Origin: Glandiceps talaboti
Taxonomy: Eukaryota; Hemichordata; Enteropneusta; Spengelidae
Direction of reading: 5' to 3'
NCBI RefSeq assembly: GCF_964340395.1
Contig: NC_135570.1
Coordinates: 18,086,821-18,150,820 of the forward strand
DNA: 64,000 nucleotides
Both the position numbers and the translations under genes were made by a program. Shown piece by piece: positions 11,597 to 22,639 of the stretch (position 1 is the first letter of the stretch; every line of letters starts with the position of its first letter). Below the pieces are notes generated by a model that worked only from the letters and a program-made list of their open reading frames with translations, was not told the origin of the DNA and made no database searches.

Positions 11597-13430
11597 ATTT
11601 TTAATATATGCACTGAGTCATGCGACGACTATTTTAACTAGAAGTGGTTAGAACTCACATACGCATTTCATCTGCGCATATCAAAATTCAGCAATATGCT
11701 TTTTAAGCTGCCCAGATCAATTGTTAGCCTTGCTAAGCTAACTGATGGAAAATTAACATCGTACATTTAAAAATGTAATAAAAATTTTAAGTGCAGTATA
11801 AAAAGGTGAAATAATTATAATGATAGAATTAGGAGAAATGAGACGTGTAGTTCATTAAACTTTATTTTAATTAAGATTTTATTAATATTTTCACCGTTCC
11901 AACAATTTAAATAATATAGACAGACCAACCTTTTATGTTCACATATTTTGGACTCCCTAGGTTAGCAAAAAATTAATACAGAACATTTTGTAAATCTTCA
12001 TTTAACTGGGTTTTTCTCTCCACATCTTCCACCCACAAGGGGGCAGGCTTCTATATAAAGCTCTACCCACAAGTGGGCATTTTAAAGGAAGCAAGTTTGT
12101 CACTGGAAAGATAGGGTGTGGTGGCGCAGACTATTCATTCACATCTTTTCACTTGAACGTACAATTATTTTCTTTGCTGTAATTTGACAACAAGTTGAAT
12201 AAACTGTCAATTTCTATGCATTTTCCCATTCTGCACTTAAAACACTACAATATATCTAGCATATGGCCTCACATAAAAAAACTACAATATATCTAGGGCC
12301 TCGGTCAGGCCTGTTTTGAAAATTTTGAATTGATGGACATTTTACAATGGCATGACTTTGTCTTAACTGTGGTATTTGTTCTTGTCTTCCTATGTAATAT
12401 TACAGCACATAGAGTAATGTTGAAACATTTAATATAACAACATATACATTTACATATATTACAATGTATTTACCTACTCCACTAATTACTGTCATGTTAT
12501 GAATGTTTCACAACCATGCAGAATGCTTCACTTATGTAAAAATTGAAAGTTCCATAATTGTAATCTTCATAGATAGTGTACAAAACAAGTTATACAAATC
12601 ATCACATCTCATCAGAGTCTATGAAACACAATTATTACTAGACTTCAGTTTCTATACATAATAGATACGAGCACCTAAAAAGTTCTCTACTAGCATATCA
12701 AAGCACCTTAAATAATATCATAACTATACGCAAAGCCCATAAGCTCACGCAGAGTATAGATTAATTTGTGACCGGCTGCCTGGGCTGCCTCACAATGATA
12801 TTGTAGATAAGCACCCTCCATGTGGAGAATGTGCATTATATATAGAATGCGCGTGCGTAGTCATTGTGCTGCAATGTATCCTTGGGTAAAACCACCCAAA
12901 AGAAATCGCATAGTATATAGGACATAATAATAAATTTATTCCATGTACAAAAAATTTGATTACAGAACAGAACAAAATATCCTTATGTATATACAATAAA
13001 CATGCTATTCGGGAAAAGGGTGTGGAAGTAGTTGTTACACAACTAATCGAGTCTTCCCCTCACAAAACATATGACACTCATCATTAATTTTGCCCTAGTC
13101 AAGAATATTTAAACATGGTAGATGATACATGGAAATACACCGAAATTACAAAATATATTAAACATGAGCTCCAGATCCTGAAACAACCAGACTGTAGACA
13201 TTTTCTAAATTCCTGCATGCATGTGTACTAGTCATTGAGCTGCTACGCACTAGTTAATACAATAGCAAGGCCTACAGTATTCAATCCCAATGTTATGAAC
13301 ATTACTATTTTTGTGTGACATGCATAACTGATTTTTTAGGACCACTTTAAGAGTTGTTTTGCTCCATTTAAGTTGGTATGAAGGCCAGAAAATGTAATTA
13401 GTAAGTGTGCATTAGCATAATATGAACAGC
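11597..13430. other. AT-rich intergenic stretch, no gene recognised
   Basis: No open frame longer than 68 codons and no known domain. It contains a short direct repeat, 'ctacaatatatctag', at about 12247 and 12285, and the CTCF-like motif listed separately. Confidence 0.5.
12032..12048 (+). promoter_or_regulatory. CTCF-like core motif
   Basis: CCCACAAGGGGGCAGGC resembles the conserved bilaterian CTCF core (CCAC..AGGGGGC). A weaker relative, CCCACAAGTGGGC, follows at about 12067, and TATATAAAG lies between them at 12052-12060. This rests on motif resemblance only and could be chance in 64 kb. Confidence 0.2.
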
Positions 13431-13880
13431 TAGATTTTTAGCTCCGCTGTCAGCGAAAGCTGAAAGCGTAGCTTTAGGTATAGGTTGTATAGAGTATAGA
13501 GAGTAGAGTGAATCATAGGTGTCCGTCAAACTTTTATATTTTTATTATTTTCTCTGAAAGTGACAGTCAGAATTCTTCGAAATTTGGTGTGCATGTTCCC
13601 TGGGGGGAGGCTATTCAGATTTGTTCATGCCAAGTTGATCTGTGCCATTTTCAATTTTTTATGATTTTTTTTCATAAAATGACATTTTCATCATCTCCTC
13701 ACGTACTTCGATCATGTCAGATTGCTTTGATATCTGGTGTGTTGATGTGCAGGGGGTAGCTTACTTAGATTTGTTAATTTCAAGTCAGCACGTATTCTTT
13801 TCTATTTTTTATGATTTTTTTTTGTAATTTAAAAAAAAAATGAATATGTTAATGAGCATTATGACCGCCGCCATATTGGA
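13431..13880 (+). repeat. Probable dispersed repeat starting TTTTTAGCTCCGCTGTCAGC
   Basis: Opens with a short hairpin-like motif (GCTCCGCTGTCAGCGAAAGC) followed by two similar modules ('tttatgattttttt' with 'catgtt.cctggggggaggct' and 'gatgtgcagggggtagct') about 140 bp apart. This layout is like the GCACAACTGAAC family elsewhere in the window. No second copy of the head is present in this window. Confidence 0.4.
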
Positions 13881-14301
13881 AATCAGTCCGCGAGACTTTA
13901 GGTAAACTTCAACTTTTCAAAAGACACTATTGACGTCAAACAAGCAATGTAATATGTGCTGTTGTCTTAATTCTACGCATTGTGCGCCCAAATGACAAAT
14001 ATTTGTTCGAAACAGGGTTGTAAACTTCAAATCCAAATTCTCCACCCTCCTACAGAATGGTTCATTCCAGTATACGCACCTCACGATCAAGTGAGAAGTC
14101 GTGCATGCCTGAACTGAAGTGTATGGGACGATTTTTGACAGAGTCAGTCGTCAATAAAAACGATAATAGTCTTTCAAAAATTATCACATTTTGAAAGGGA
14201 AAGTACTTTGTGGTTCATTTATGGAGTTTTGTTTTTGTACGATCAATATTGGTGGCAAAATTACAGCGTCAAAATTACCGATGTGGTAATGCACGACAAG
14301 T

Positions 14302-14810
14302 GAGTTGTACGGCGACAATCCCAAGTACCCCGGATGCACGAGGGACTAACCCGGAAGCAAGTCGTTGCCAGCCATACGTTACAGTGGTAACATCGTCCGA
14401 GAAATCGCTGCGTTCAGAGTGTCATTATTCACAGAATTGTTTTTTTCAAGTGAAAACCCGTCTTGAATTGTATAACTCTAACAAATGAAGACATGTCAAG
14501 TTATATTTTGAAAGTTGTATCGCTAGTTTGAGATGATTTCCTCACGTACTATCGAGGCTTGGACCTTACTCCAGTTCATCGGGAAGTTTAGCCAGTCCGA
14601 TAATTCTTTCTGGTTTAGTTTCCAACACTTTTGATCACACAGATTTTGTTTTTGTGATGAAAAGAAATTTAAAAAAAAGATCACTTCAACCATTTCGTTG
14701 TGTTTTCTTTATGAAAGGTAATCGAACATGAACGAGTGCTACCGCTGTAACGTATGGCTGAGAATGACTCTCTTCCGGGTACTTGTCGCCGTACGGAAAC
14801 TAAGATGACG
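14302..14810. repeat. Imperfect inverted repeat with ~75-100 bp arms
   Basis: The left arm (about 14302-14400, 'gttgtacggcgacaa...ccagccatacgttacag') pairs with the right arm (about 14725-14810, 'ctgtaacgtatggctg...ttgtcgccgtacg'). The left arm has a ~20 bp extra segment. The arms are unusually CG-rich against AT-rich surroundings. They enclose ~320 bp with no gene. Confidence 0.7.
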
Positions 14811-14967
14811 ATTAATACATTTCTTCCACATATATATCTACTACAACTAGTACAAGTTGAATGTTGTTGACTTGGTAAATTTGTTAGAAAATTGAAATTG
14901 AAATTGCCTCAAAATTATTTTAGATCCCTAGTTTATTTCATTCATCATTAAAATTTTCCAGGGTTAA

Positions 14968-17183
14968 AGGTGATTCAAAATGCTCAGATTCACTATTGCT
15001 AATTTGCTAGACTACATGTTTGTGAAATGCATTCTGGTTTTAAAACTTTTCAAAAGCGTCTGCAAACACCTTAAAATGACCTTTTTTCAGTCACTTCCCT
15101 TCGGATTTACTTCGAGAGTTTTCGGGTATTTCCGGTCCCACCTAGACCACGGGATTTTATGACGTCATAAGGAGACATGGATAGCACGTAGCCTATGACG
15201 AGCGTAGTCAACAGGTGAACAAAACTCAACAGCCTTGTGAAAAAATACATTGCTGGTGGTTGTAACAGACATAAAAAATAAATCAAAACGGCTAGACTAG
15301 ATATATATAAACACTTGTAATGTTGCGTGTTTCACATTCATTGACTTTTAATTATCTGATTTTTTATTATTTGCCAACAAGAAGCATTACGATACCGTCG
15401 TGACGTTTGACCGCATCCCCGGGCCAAGGACGGCATATTTTAGCCCAATCGTATTCGCGTCGCCTTTTGAACAGTGCATTTAACAACAAAGTAAACATAT
15501 TTCATCTCGATTAAATATACTAGCTATTAGAATACCAATTGGAAACTTCAAGAAGGCATATCGGGACATGTGCCACAATATATTTGTTGGTCCCATAATA
15601 CACTAATTGATTCGATTTGCTCCGAGCATATCGAAGCACGCTCCGAGTCATTGCATCATGTAAATGGAACTGTGACCAACCTAATTTTGTTGTCCATATA
15701 TACAATGAGACTGACCTGTAAATTTTTCACAGTTTTCGTTGTGGTCTTGTATTGTCACATGTTTGGCTTGTGAACACAAGTTTACATCTATTATTGTCTA
15801 GGGCGTAATACTCTAGTCCGAGTCTGAAACCCATATAAAACCTAAGAAACTCGCATTCGGATCGGACAGAACAGAAGTAGGTCTCATCGACTTGTTGGGG
15901 ACTCGAATTATTGCTTGTATACAGGTGATTATTATATATCACTAGAGGGGTAGTGTTGTCAAGTTTTGTGCAGTCACTGCAACCGCGGCAGTAAGCTTAA
16001 ACTAGGATAGTTCCGCCGATCAAAGCTGAAGCAGTGTATGTACAATGTACGTATGGAGTCGGGAGAGCACAGCGCACATTTGTGTCGGGTTAAATTTATC
16101 CACGTGTTGATGTAATCCATATTTATCAATCAGATATATTGTAAAATTCTTCAAGTCGTACAGAAATAACGTCTCTAACTTCAAAACAAACCCTGAGAAA
16201 CTGGACCGGACGTGGCTAGCCAAGTATCTAGTTGCAGGCTTTCTTTCATGACCATGTGCTGGGGTCACGACCTTGATTGCCGACGTCAATATTGTCCAAT
16301 CATATTTGATATCATGAACACATCGCGATATTTGATTTGTTGGTTTCCTAAACTGTATACTTCGAATACCATGATTCGTTACAGAATTCTTCTAATGAAT
16401 ATTAAATAGGCCGCTTGTTGCATTCGCAGACGAGTTGCTAAAGTCATGTAAATGACAACACTAAACTCACGAAATTTCCTCAATTCTTTACAATTTTATT
16501 GCTGATAATATGGCAATCTAATAGCTAGTATATTTATTCAAGATAAATATGTTTACTTTGTTGCTAAATGCGCCGTTCGAAAGGCTATAGTGGGCTATAA
16601 TATGCTGTCGATGCCATGCCTGTCGAAGATATTGTAATGCTTCTCCTTGGCAAATAATAAAAAAAATCAGATAAATAAATTGAAACACGCGAGCGACATT
16701 ACAAGTGTTTATGTATATCTACACTGTAGTCTAGCCGTTTTGATTTATTTTGCCATAATATGGGGAGATAATATTTTAGCATTTATACCCACAGACACTG
16801 CCAATTAGTCAGAAAGTGTGAGTAAATATCGGTAAATGTTGGTTAATAAGACATGTAGAGTGTAGTTTTTGTTTACTGATGTCTGTTACAACCACTAGCA
16901 ATGTATTTTTTCACAATGCTGTTGAGTTTTGTTCACCTAGTGACTACGCTCGTCATAGTCTTAGTGCTATCCATGTCTCCTTATGACGTCATAAAATCCT
17001 GTGGTCTAGGTGGGACCGGAAATACCCGAAAACTCTCGAAGTAAATCCGAAGGGAAGTGACTGAAAAAAGGTCATTTTAAGGTGTTTGCAGACGCTTTTG
17101 AAAAGTTTTAAAACCAGAATGCATTTCACAAACATGTCGTCTAGCAAATTAGCGATAGTGAATCTGAGCATTTTGAATCACCT
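14968..17183. mobile_element. 2.2 kb palindromic element flanked by TTAA
   Basis: Left end AGGTGATTCAAAATGCTCAG and right end CTGAGCATTTTGAATCACCT are exact reverse complements. TTAA lies directly outside both (14964-14967 and 17184-17187). The arms remain highly similar for roughly 570 bp (left, to about 15535) and 670 bp (right, from about 16515). The right arm holds ~120 bp of extra sequence near 16752-16880. The centre (about 15536-16514) is unpaired and has no recognised coding sequence. TTAA duplication is typical of piggyBac and Kolobok DNA transposons, but the terminal bases do not match the usual piggyBac CCY start. The two mirrored 60-codon frames (14980 and 17171) are arm artefacts. 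Confidence 0.75.
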
Positions 17184-17187
17184 TTAA

Positions 17188-18110
17188 AGCTGTAAGACAC
17201 TGGAATTATTTATAGCCAACCTCAAAATCCTCCTTTTTTCTTTTTCTTGTGTTCATTTCCCAGTCATTTTTTTCAGAGATTTTGTGCAATTTTTCATAAC
17301 AGTAGATTTATGTTATAAAATGGTAACTATGGTATAAAAGTACAATACTTCTGTGTAAAATGTGTTTTATAGTGAGACATCATATGAAACCAGTTACCAC
17401 TTTATTACATCGCTAAAACAAAACTGCATAGTGAAGAACTGAACCACTTCTACATGTCACCAAAATACAAAAAAACAAACAAAAAAAAACCCCCAAAAAA
17501 CCAGCAGAGCTATTCTGACCGATAGGTCGCTTGCTTAGTATTGCGATTTTTGTGGTCATACACAGGGAACCTTGTGCATCCAAACACTAGGATATGGCCA
17601 AATCCAAGTGCTAGGAAGAAGAGCACAGCTATGTACCAACTGTGTGCTTCACAGCCTCATTGCAGAGTATATTTTTCCACAGCCCTGGCTGGTACACGAT
17701 TGTGAAAAATATGCTTGTTACAATTGGATGTGGAGTACTGCCTCTGGGCCACGGCTGTTTTGCACATCCCAGTACCACAGCTGTGTATTGCAAACCTAGC
17801 ACACATTGGCTGGTACATAACTGTGGGAAAAAGGCTTGTATATGGAAGTTGTAAAAACCTATGCTGCATTGCAATTTTTTTAATTTCCTGTTACATTGAT
17901 GTTGGCATACCAGTTGAACATCTGTCATATGTAGCTATACGTTACACCTATTGTATTGGCCAGAGCTGTTACAGGGATATTGTACGCATAGCCGGTACAA
18001 TTAACTGCCCTGGCTTCACTGAGCTGGTACAGCTATGTGCCCAACCCTGTCCTAGATGTGTGAATGTTACAGGGGTGTGCAAGGTTACCTGTGTAGAGTA
18101 AAAACACTTT
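17188..18110. repeat. Degenerate repeats with 'GCTGGTACA' motif
   Basis: Short segments such as GGCTGGTACACGATTGTG (about 17688) and GGCTGGTACATAACTGTGGG (about 17809) recur about 120 bp apart, with other diverged 'ggtacagctgtgt' pieces up to 18040. Open frames of 70-128 codons cover it on both strands, Cys-rich but without a known domain. I read them as repeat artefacts. Confidence 0.35.
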
Positions 18111-18563
18111 ATCACATTACTGGGACAAGCCATTAAAGAAGCAAGTCCACTTGTTATCAAAGAGTACCAATATTTACACATGTGATGATGGGCTCTTACA
18201 TAACACAAGTAAACAGTGTAGTTCACAGCGTAAGATCATTTCTAAGGAGTGGGTCAATTGAGGCAAACCTTATCTCCGTCTTATATCAGTTGTTATCAAT
18301 TTATTAGGCTATTATAAGTAACACTACAAACAGCTTTAGAGATGCAAACAACTTTTATGACACCCGTTTTCGTCAGGCAAGCCCGCGGGTTTGTTGCACT
18401 TGGACCGTTAATGGCTTGTGAATGTCATGAGAAGCCACAATTTTTTTTGTATATATCATTTCATACACTTTTATGAAGTGAATGTCAATAATTCTGTAAA
18501 GTACATATCATTCTATAATAATGATAATAAAATAACTTTGTACTCACATGGTCTAGAGCTCAC

Positions 18564-18713
18564 CATTCTGTTTTCTTCTGATTGGACAGGTGTATGTTGT
18601 GGTCCAGTGCAGCTAGGCGATTCCTTGCTCGGTAAACTGGCGATGTGAAAGCAAAACGCTTCCCAGCATATTGTAGGATCTGATGCTGAAACATTTCCAA
18701 TTCCACAGTCATT
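18564..18713 (-). CDS. Putative internal exon of an unidentified gene ('ARNRLAALDHN' motif)
   Basis: On the minus strand a pyrimidine-rich tract and CAG (18716-18714) precede a 150 bp open segment that ends at AATG|GTGAGC, a good donor. The frame starting one base in (ATG at 18712) reads ...LQYAGKRFAF then SPVYRARNRLAALDHN, which looks like real protein. From memory, an 'AR.(L)AA(L/I)DHN' stretch recurs in uncharacterised, often transposon-associated, invertebrate proteins. I cannot name the family. No partner exons were found within the next kilobases on either side, so this may be a lone exon of a longer gene or a transposon remnant. A longer frame on the same strand (18513-18782) is less protein-like. 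Confidence 0.45.
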
Positions 18714-20202
18714 CTGAATATAAAAACAAACATTGTGAAACAACTCTTCCATACTTTGAACAACAACTGGAGTTTTGCACAATCACAGTTGCATTTGTTA
18801 AAGTGTTGTTAAAAATGTCTGAAATGAGATCCTACAATTTGCTGGCAATATGTAAGTTAATTGTTATCATCATGCATGCCATGGCAATGCTTCTCATAAC
18901 ATATTCTAATGCAGTAATGTTCAAATTGACCTTATTCTAGGAGTAAATACACTAAGAATTGGCCCCATCATGACAAACATACTTTCTGACTTGAATACTT
19001 TCCCATAATAATGGTGGTACCAATATTTGAATTATTGCCAGCTAGTGCACAAAACAGAAAATTATTGCATGGTCCAATGCATTGCTCTGTACTGTTCAGA
19101 TCTATCACACTACTAGCAGATGCCACTGAATAGTAGATTCACTGTTGTAACATAACAAACCATCTAAAGAAAGCTGTTCACACTTTTTAAAGTAAAATTT
19201 CAAGTTGAGTTAAACATCATCCAGTTTATTTTCATTTTATGTAAGGAGAACAAACAAAAGTGTGGAAAGAAAGTTTGTCATCCGTGTATGAAAACATTTA
19301 TCAACTTACCTTGCATTGATGTAGTATGGAATATTCTTCCAGAAGTGTGTAAAAACAATATTTTGCAGTGCCTTATGAGCTGGACTGTCTTTTACCAGCC
19401 ATTCTCTCTGTCTCTGTCTGCATCCTCAGCCAAAGGACCATGGTAGCATTTGTTAGACCATTACTTCCAAGGTTCAATATCCACTCGTGCTCATTTACAA
19501 CATGATGCAGCACACCAGCCCACATCCCCTGTAATCAGCCAACAACACTTTATTATGAAAAAATATGTTTGAAAAAACCAACAGTGATAAGGAAGTCAGC
19601 ACACCTTGTGCCATATTATATATAGTCACATTCAATTGAAAAATGGCCCATTGAAATGTTCTTTCTTGGTGCCTAGAGCGCATTGTGGCTGGTTGAAGGT
19701 TTTTTATATATATTTGTGTCAATATGCCAATACTAAAATGAATTTCGAGGTCCGGTTTTCGAGTTCGAGATACGTACAAAGCGAACATTGAGTCAGCCCA
19801 ACTCATGTCAGCTGTTTACAATGTGCTCCATACTGAGCACATCACTTTGTCTAATTTGAATACTTATTATTTATATCCTGTTTCAAGTCTCCCCATGATA
19901 TTAGAATACATCGTTTAGGCGTAACCTTTTACTGAGTGTAGCAAAACCATTCAAGCCAATAAGAAAATTTCATACGTCATCGAGGTATTAGTAACGTTCT
20001 GTGATTGGTGTATCTCTACAACTTCTGATCGCCTCACTGGAACAGTGGGGCTTTAGGTGCGAAATCAATAGTTCAATTTCAGATAAAAAACTAAATTCCT
20101 TTAGTTTGGGGGTGGGGGTTTGACCTATTTTAGTTCTCATCCGACATACATCCAATGTTTTATACATTCAATTTGTAACTTTAGGTCTGGTAGGAAGATT
20201 TA
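18714..20202. other. No gene recognised
   Basis: A mostly AT-rich stretch. A minus-strand frame of 103 codons (19495-19806) begins with an ATG in a reasonable context and could be a 5' exon of the gene whose exon lies at 18564-18713. It has no known domain, so I do not call it a gene. Near 20090 there is 'aaactaaattcctttagtttgg', also seen at about 9573, so a repeat fragment is present. Confidence 0.4.
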
Positions 20203-20899
20203 AGGGACCGGTCAGTTTCTCCAGCCTGGGGGGGTGGGGGTGGATTCTTAAATCGGGCCGACAAAAACTCACTGACCCACCCTCCCTCCCCCCCCCATCT
20301 GTAAAACCAAACACAGACTAACCCCCCCCCCCCCATCACTTAATTCTAAAACATGATGACACCCCCCCCCCCCTTATATAATATTCGCATGACAGGTATT
20401 TTTTGATTGTGACTCAGTGTGGATTGCTTGACTGTCCCCTAGAAGCCCTGGAGGTTTTTTACTCTGAAAAGTCAATTTTGAGACTATTAAGACCCTTTCA
20501 GACAATAATTTCCAAGCGTTACAAGACAACACCAACATGTAAAAAAGCAACTACATAGGGTTGAAATACTTTTGAAATATACTTTGATAGCATCTTGACA
20601 GTAAGAGGGGAAGAGCTTGAGACTGGGATATGTCCACCTAATGTGGGGGGTCTGAGGGGGTCTCCCTCTAGAAGCCCTGGAGGATTTTTACTCTTAAAGC
20701 CAATATTTAGGCTATTCAGACCCTTTCAAGCAATAACTTAATCCATGCTTTACAAGACAGCAAGTATCAGAAACTATTCTTTATAACTTACACTATTGAA
20801 AGGGTTGAAATATGTTCTTGAAAAGTTAAATGGCATCATTATATACATTTATTAAAGGTCAGCACATCTAATGGTAGTATCATTGGTCATCATTCACCC

Positions 20900-21300
20900 C
20901 AACAGTGAAAATCTAATTGCTAGATTTAAAGAAAAGTTAAAGTTGCTTCTCCACAAAAATATAATTGACACAATGATGATGAAGGACAACAATGACAAAC
21001 AATATAAAAATAAATTACGTACAACAGATATGAACTTTGAAAACTATTCAGAAGAATTTAAAAACCCACAATACAGATCAGCAATGACAAAACTTAGAAT
21101 TAATGCACATATTTTACATATAGAAACTGGAAGATACAAACACCACCTTATCAAGCAGGACATGCCCTGTATGTAAACAAGGTGAAATAGAAGACGAGGA
21201 GCATTTTTTATTACGCTGTACAGGATATCAAAATGAAAGGAAAGAACTCTTTAACAAATTGAATATATATTCTGGTACATGCAAGCACAGATAATCTCAT
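20900..21300 (+). pseudogene. Non-LTR retrotransposon ORF2, C-terminal remnant
   Basis: The translated segment contains YRSAMTKLRINAHILHIETG followed, after a frameshift near 21140-21165, by CPVCKQGEIEDEEHFLLRC. This is the Cys-rich zinc-finger tail (C..C....E...H.....C) that follows the reverse transcriptase in many LINE ORF2 proteins. The catalytic RT core is absent, as expected from 5' truncation. After the coding remnant come a ~280 bp 3' UTR-like stretch, AATAAAG, and a (TTA)n tail at 21588-21632, which fits a LINE 3' end. Confidence 0.8.
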
Positions 21301-21587
21301 AAAGATTCTCAAAATGAAAGACAAAATAAATTAGTTGAAATGAGCAAATTTAAGGATTCAAAATTCGAGAATATTATTTGAACAAAAATATACCAGCTGC
21401 CTCTCGTGATATCCATTCGACAAATACATTTACATCACTATCTGTATAACCAATATGCTGTGATGATTTTCACATTGTGAAATTACTCTCTTTTTTTGTG
21501 TATGGTCAATACAAGCATTTTCTTTTTACTTTATTGTATTGTATTGTACTAATATCTGGAAATATAGATAAGGTTACAATAAAGTTA

Positions 21588-21590
21588 TTA

Positions 21591-21632
<42 letters not shown>
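21588..21632. repeat. (TTA)n tail
   Basis: A trinucleotide run directly after AATAAAGTTATTATT. Its position suits the simple-repeat 3' tail of the LINE fragment. Confidence 0.8.
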
Positions 21633-22502
21633 TGGTAGGGGAGATTTGGAGATTAAGGCAATTTTAGACTATCTTGGCAAACATTTCACATCTTGAAAAG
21701 ACAATATCATCTCAAATTAGAATTGGGTGAAAATATTTAAGAAAACTTTAATACCATTATGACAGTAAAAGGGTTGTTGGTGCATCTGATTGTTGGTTGA
21801 ATGCATGAGTGAACTCTGGGGGTGAGGGAGTCCTTGGGGTTTTCCCCTGGCCGATCTGGAGTTCTTTGTTTGAGATACTAAGGCAATGTTTATAAGGTTA
21901 TTCATAACCTTTGAGGTAATATTTCCAAGCTTTGAAAAGCTAACGTAAATGTTCGTTTTAAATGAGTTTCCCATATCACATAAAATGGCCCCGTAACATT
22001 GGTATAGGGGCATTAATATTGCATGTATAGTAAAGTCACCGGTATGTTAGAGAACTTTAGGTGGTCATACCTAGTGTATAATAGAAACTGGAATCTGATG
22101 AGATGTGGTGATTTGTAGTGTCAATAACATGACGAGTAGAACAATTTAGATTAACTTCATTTATAAACTATCTATGAAAATTACCATTACCAAACCTTCA
22201 AGTTCACCTTTGCCCCAAACTGCAATATAAGTGAAGCATTGATTGTGAAACAGCCAAGCATTTACATGACATGTTCCGTAACTAGTGTGGTAGCTAGGTA
22301 ATACTGGTACATGTATGAAAATGTATAGTTATGTTTGAACAAAGAATTCATGTAAGAAACATGGACAAGAACAAATATTGACATGTACCACATTTCATAC
22401 AAGGCTATATGCCATTGTAGAAAGGATTTTATTCTTCCATCACAATCTAAAACACAATGACCCCCCTATCCACAATTTTCAAAACAGCATGACCCCCCTA
22501 CT

Positions 22503-22592
22503 GCCAATTTCAAAAACAGGGGGGCCCCCTACCAATCCGGGGGGGGGGGGGGGGGGGGGATTGGTAGGGGGTCCCCCTGTTTTTGAAATTAC
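22503..22592. repeat. Hairpin with ~35 bp arms and poly-G loop
   Basis: The left arm 'aatttcaaaaacagggggg' with 'ccccctaccaatcc' pairs with the right arm 'ggattggtaggggg' with 'tccccctgtttttgaaatt'. The loop is a run of about 18 G. Poly-C tracts flank both sides. The C-rich arms and G-run could also adopt G-quadruplex structure. Confidence 0.8.
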
Positions 22593-22639
22593 AACTCCCC
22601 CCCCCCCCCGGCCGAAAAAACTGACTGGTCCCTAAAAAA

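Larger units (their letters stand above)
20203..22633. mobile_element. Region bounded by inverted AGGGACC(G/A)GTCAGTTT ends
   Basis: The left end AGGGACCGGTCAGTTTCTCC followed by a G-rich tract is mirrored by the right end, which in reverse complement reads AGGGACCAGTCAGTTTTTTC then a G-rich tract. Both ends run into poly-G/poly-C. Inside are two to four diverged direct copies of a module containing CTAGAAGCCCTGGAGG (about 20441 and 20669; weaker ones near 21640 and 21800), a LINE 3' fragment and a poly-G hairpin. No transposase was found and no clear target duplication. It could be one element or two inverted copies of a shorter repeat. Confidence 0.5.

Noticed and set aside
14210-14488. 92-codon frame as a gene
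   Set aside because: It spans one arm of an inverted repeat and has no recognisable domain.
17572-18101. Overlapping Cys-rich frames of 70-128 codons
   Set aside because: Several frames on both strands over degenerate GCTGGTACA repeats; no signal peptide, domain or splice sites.
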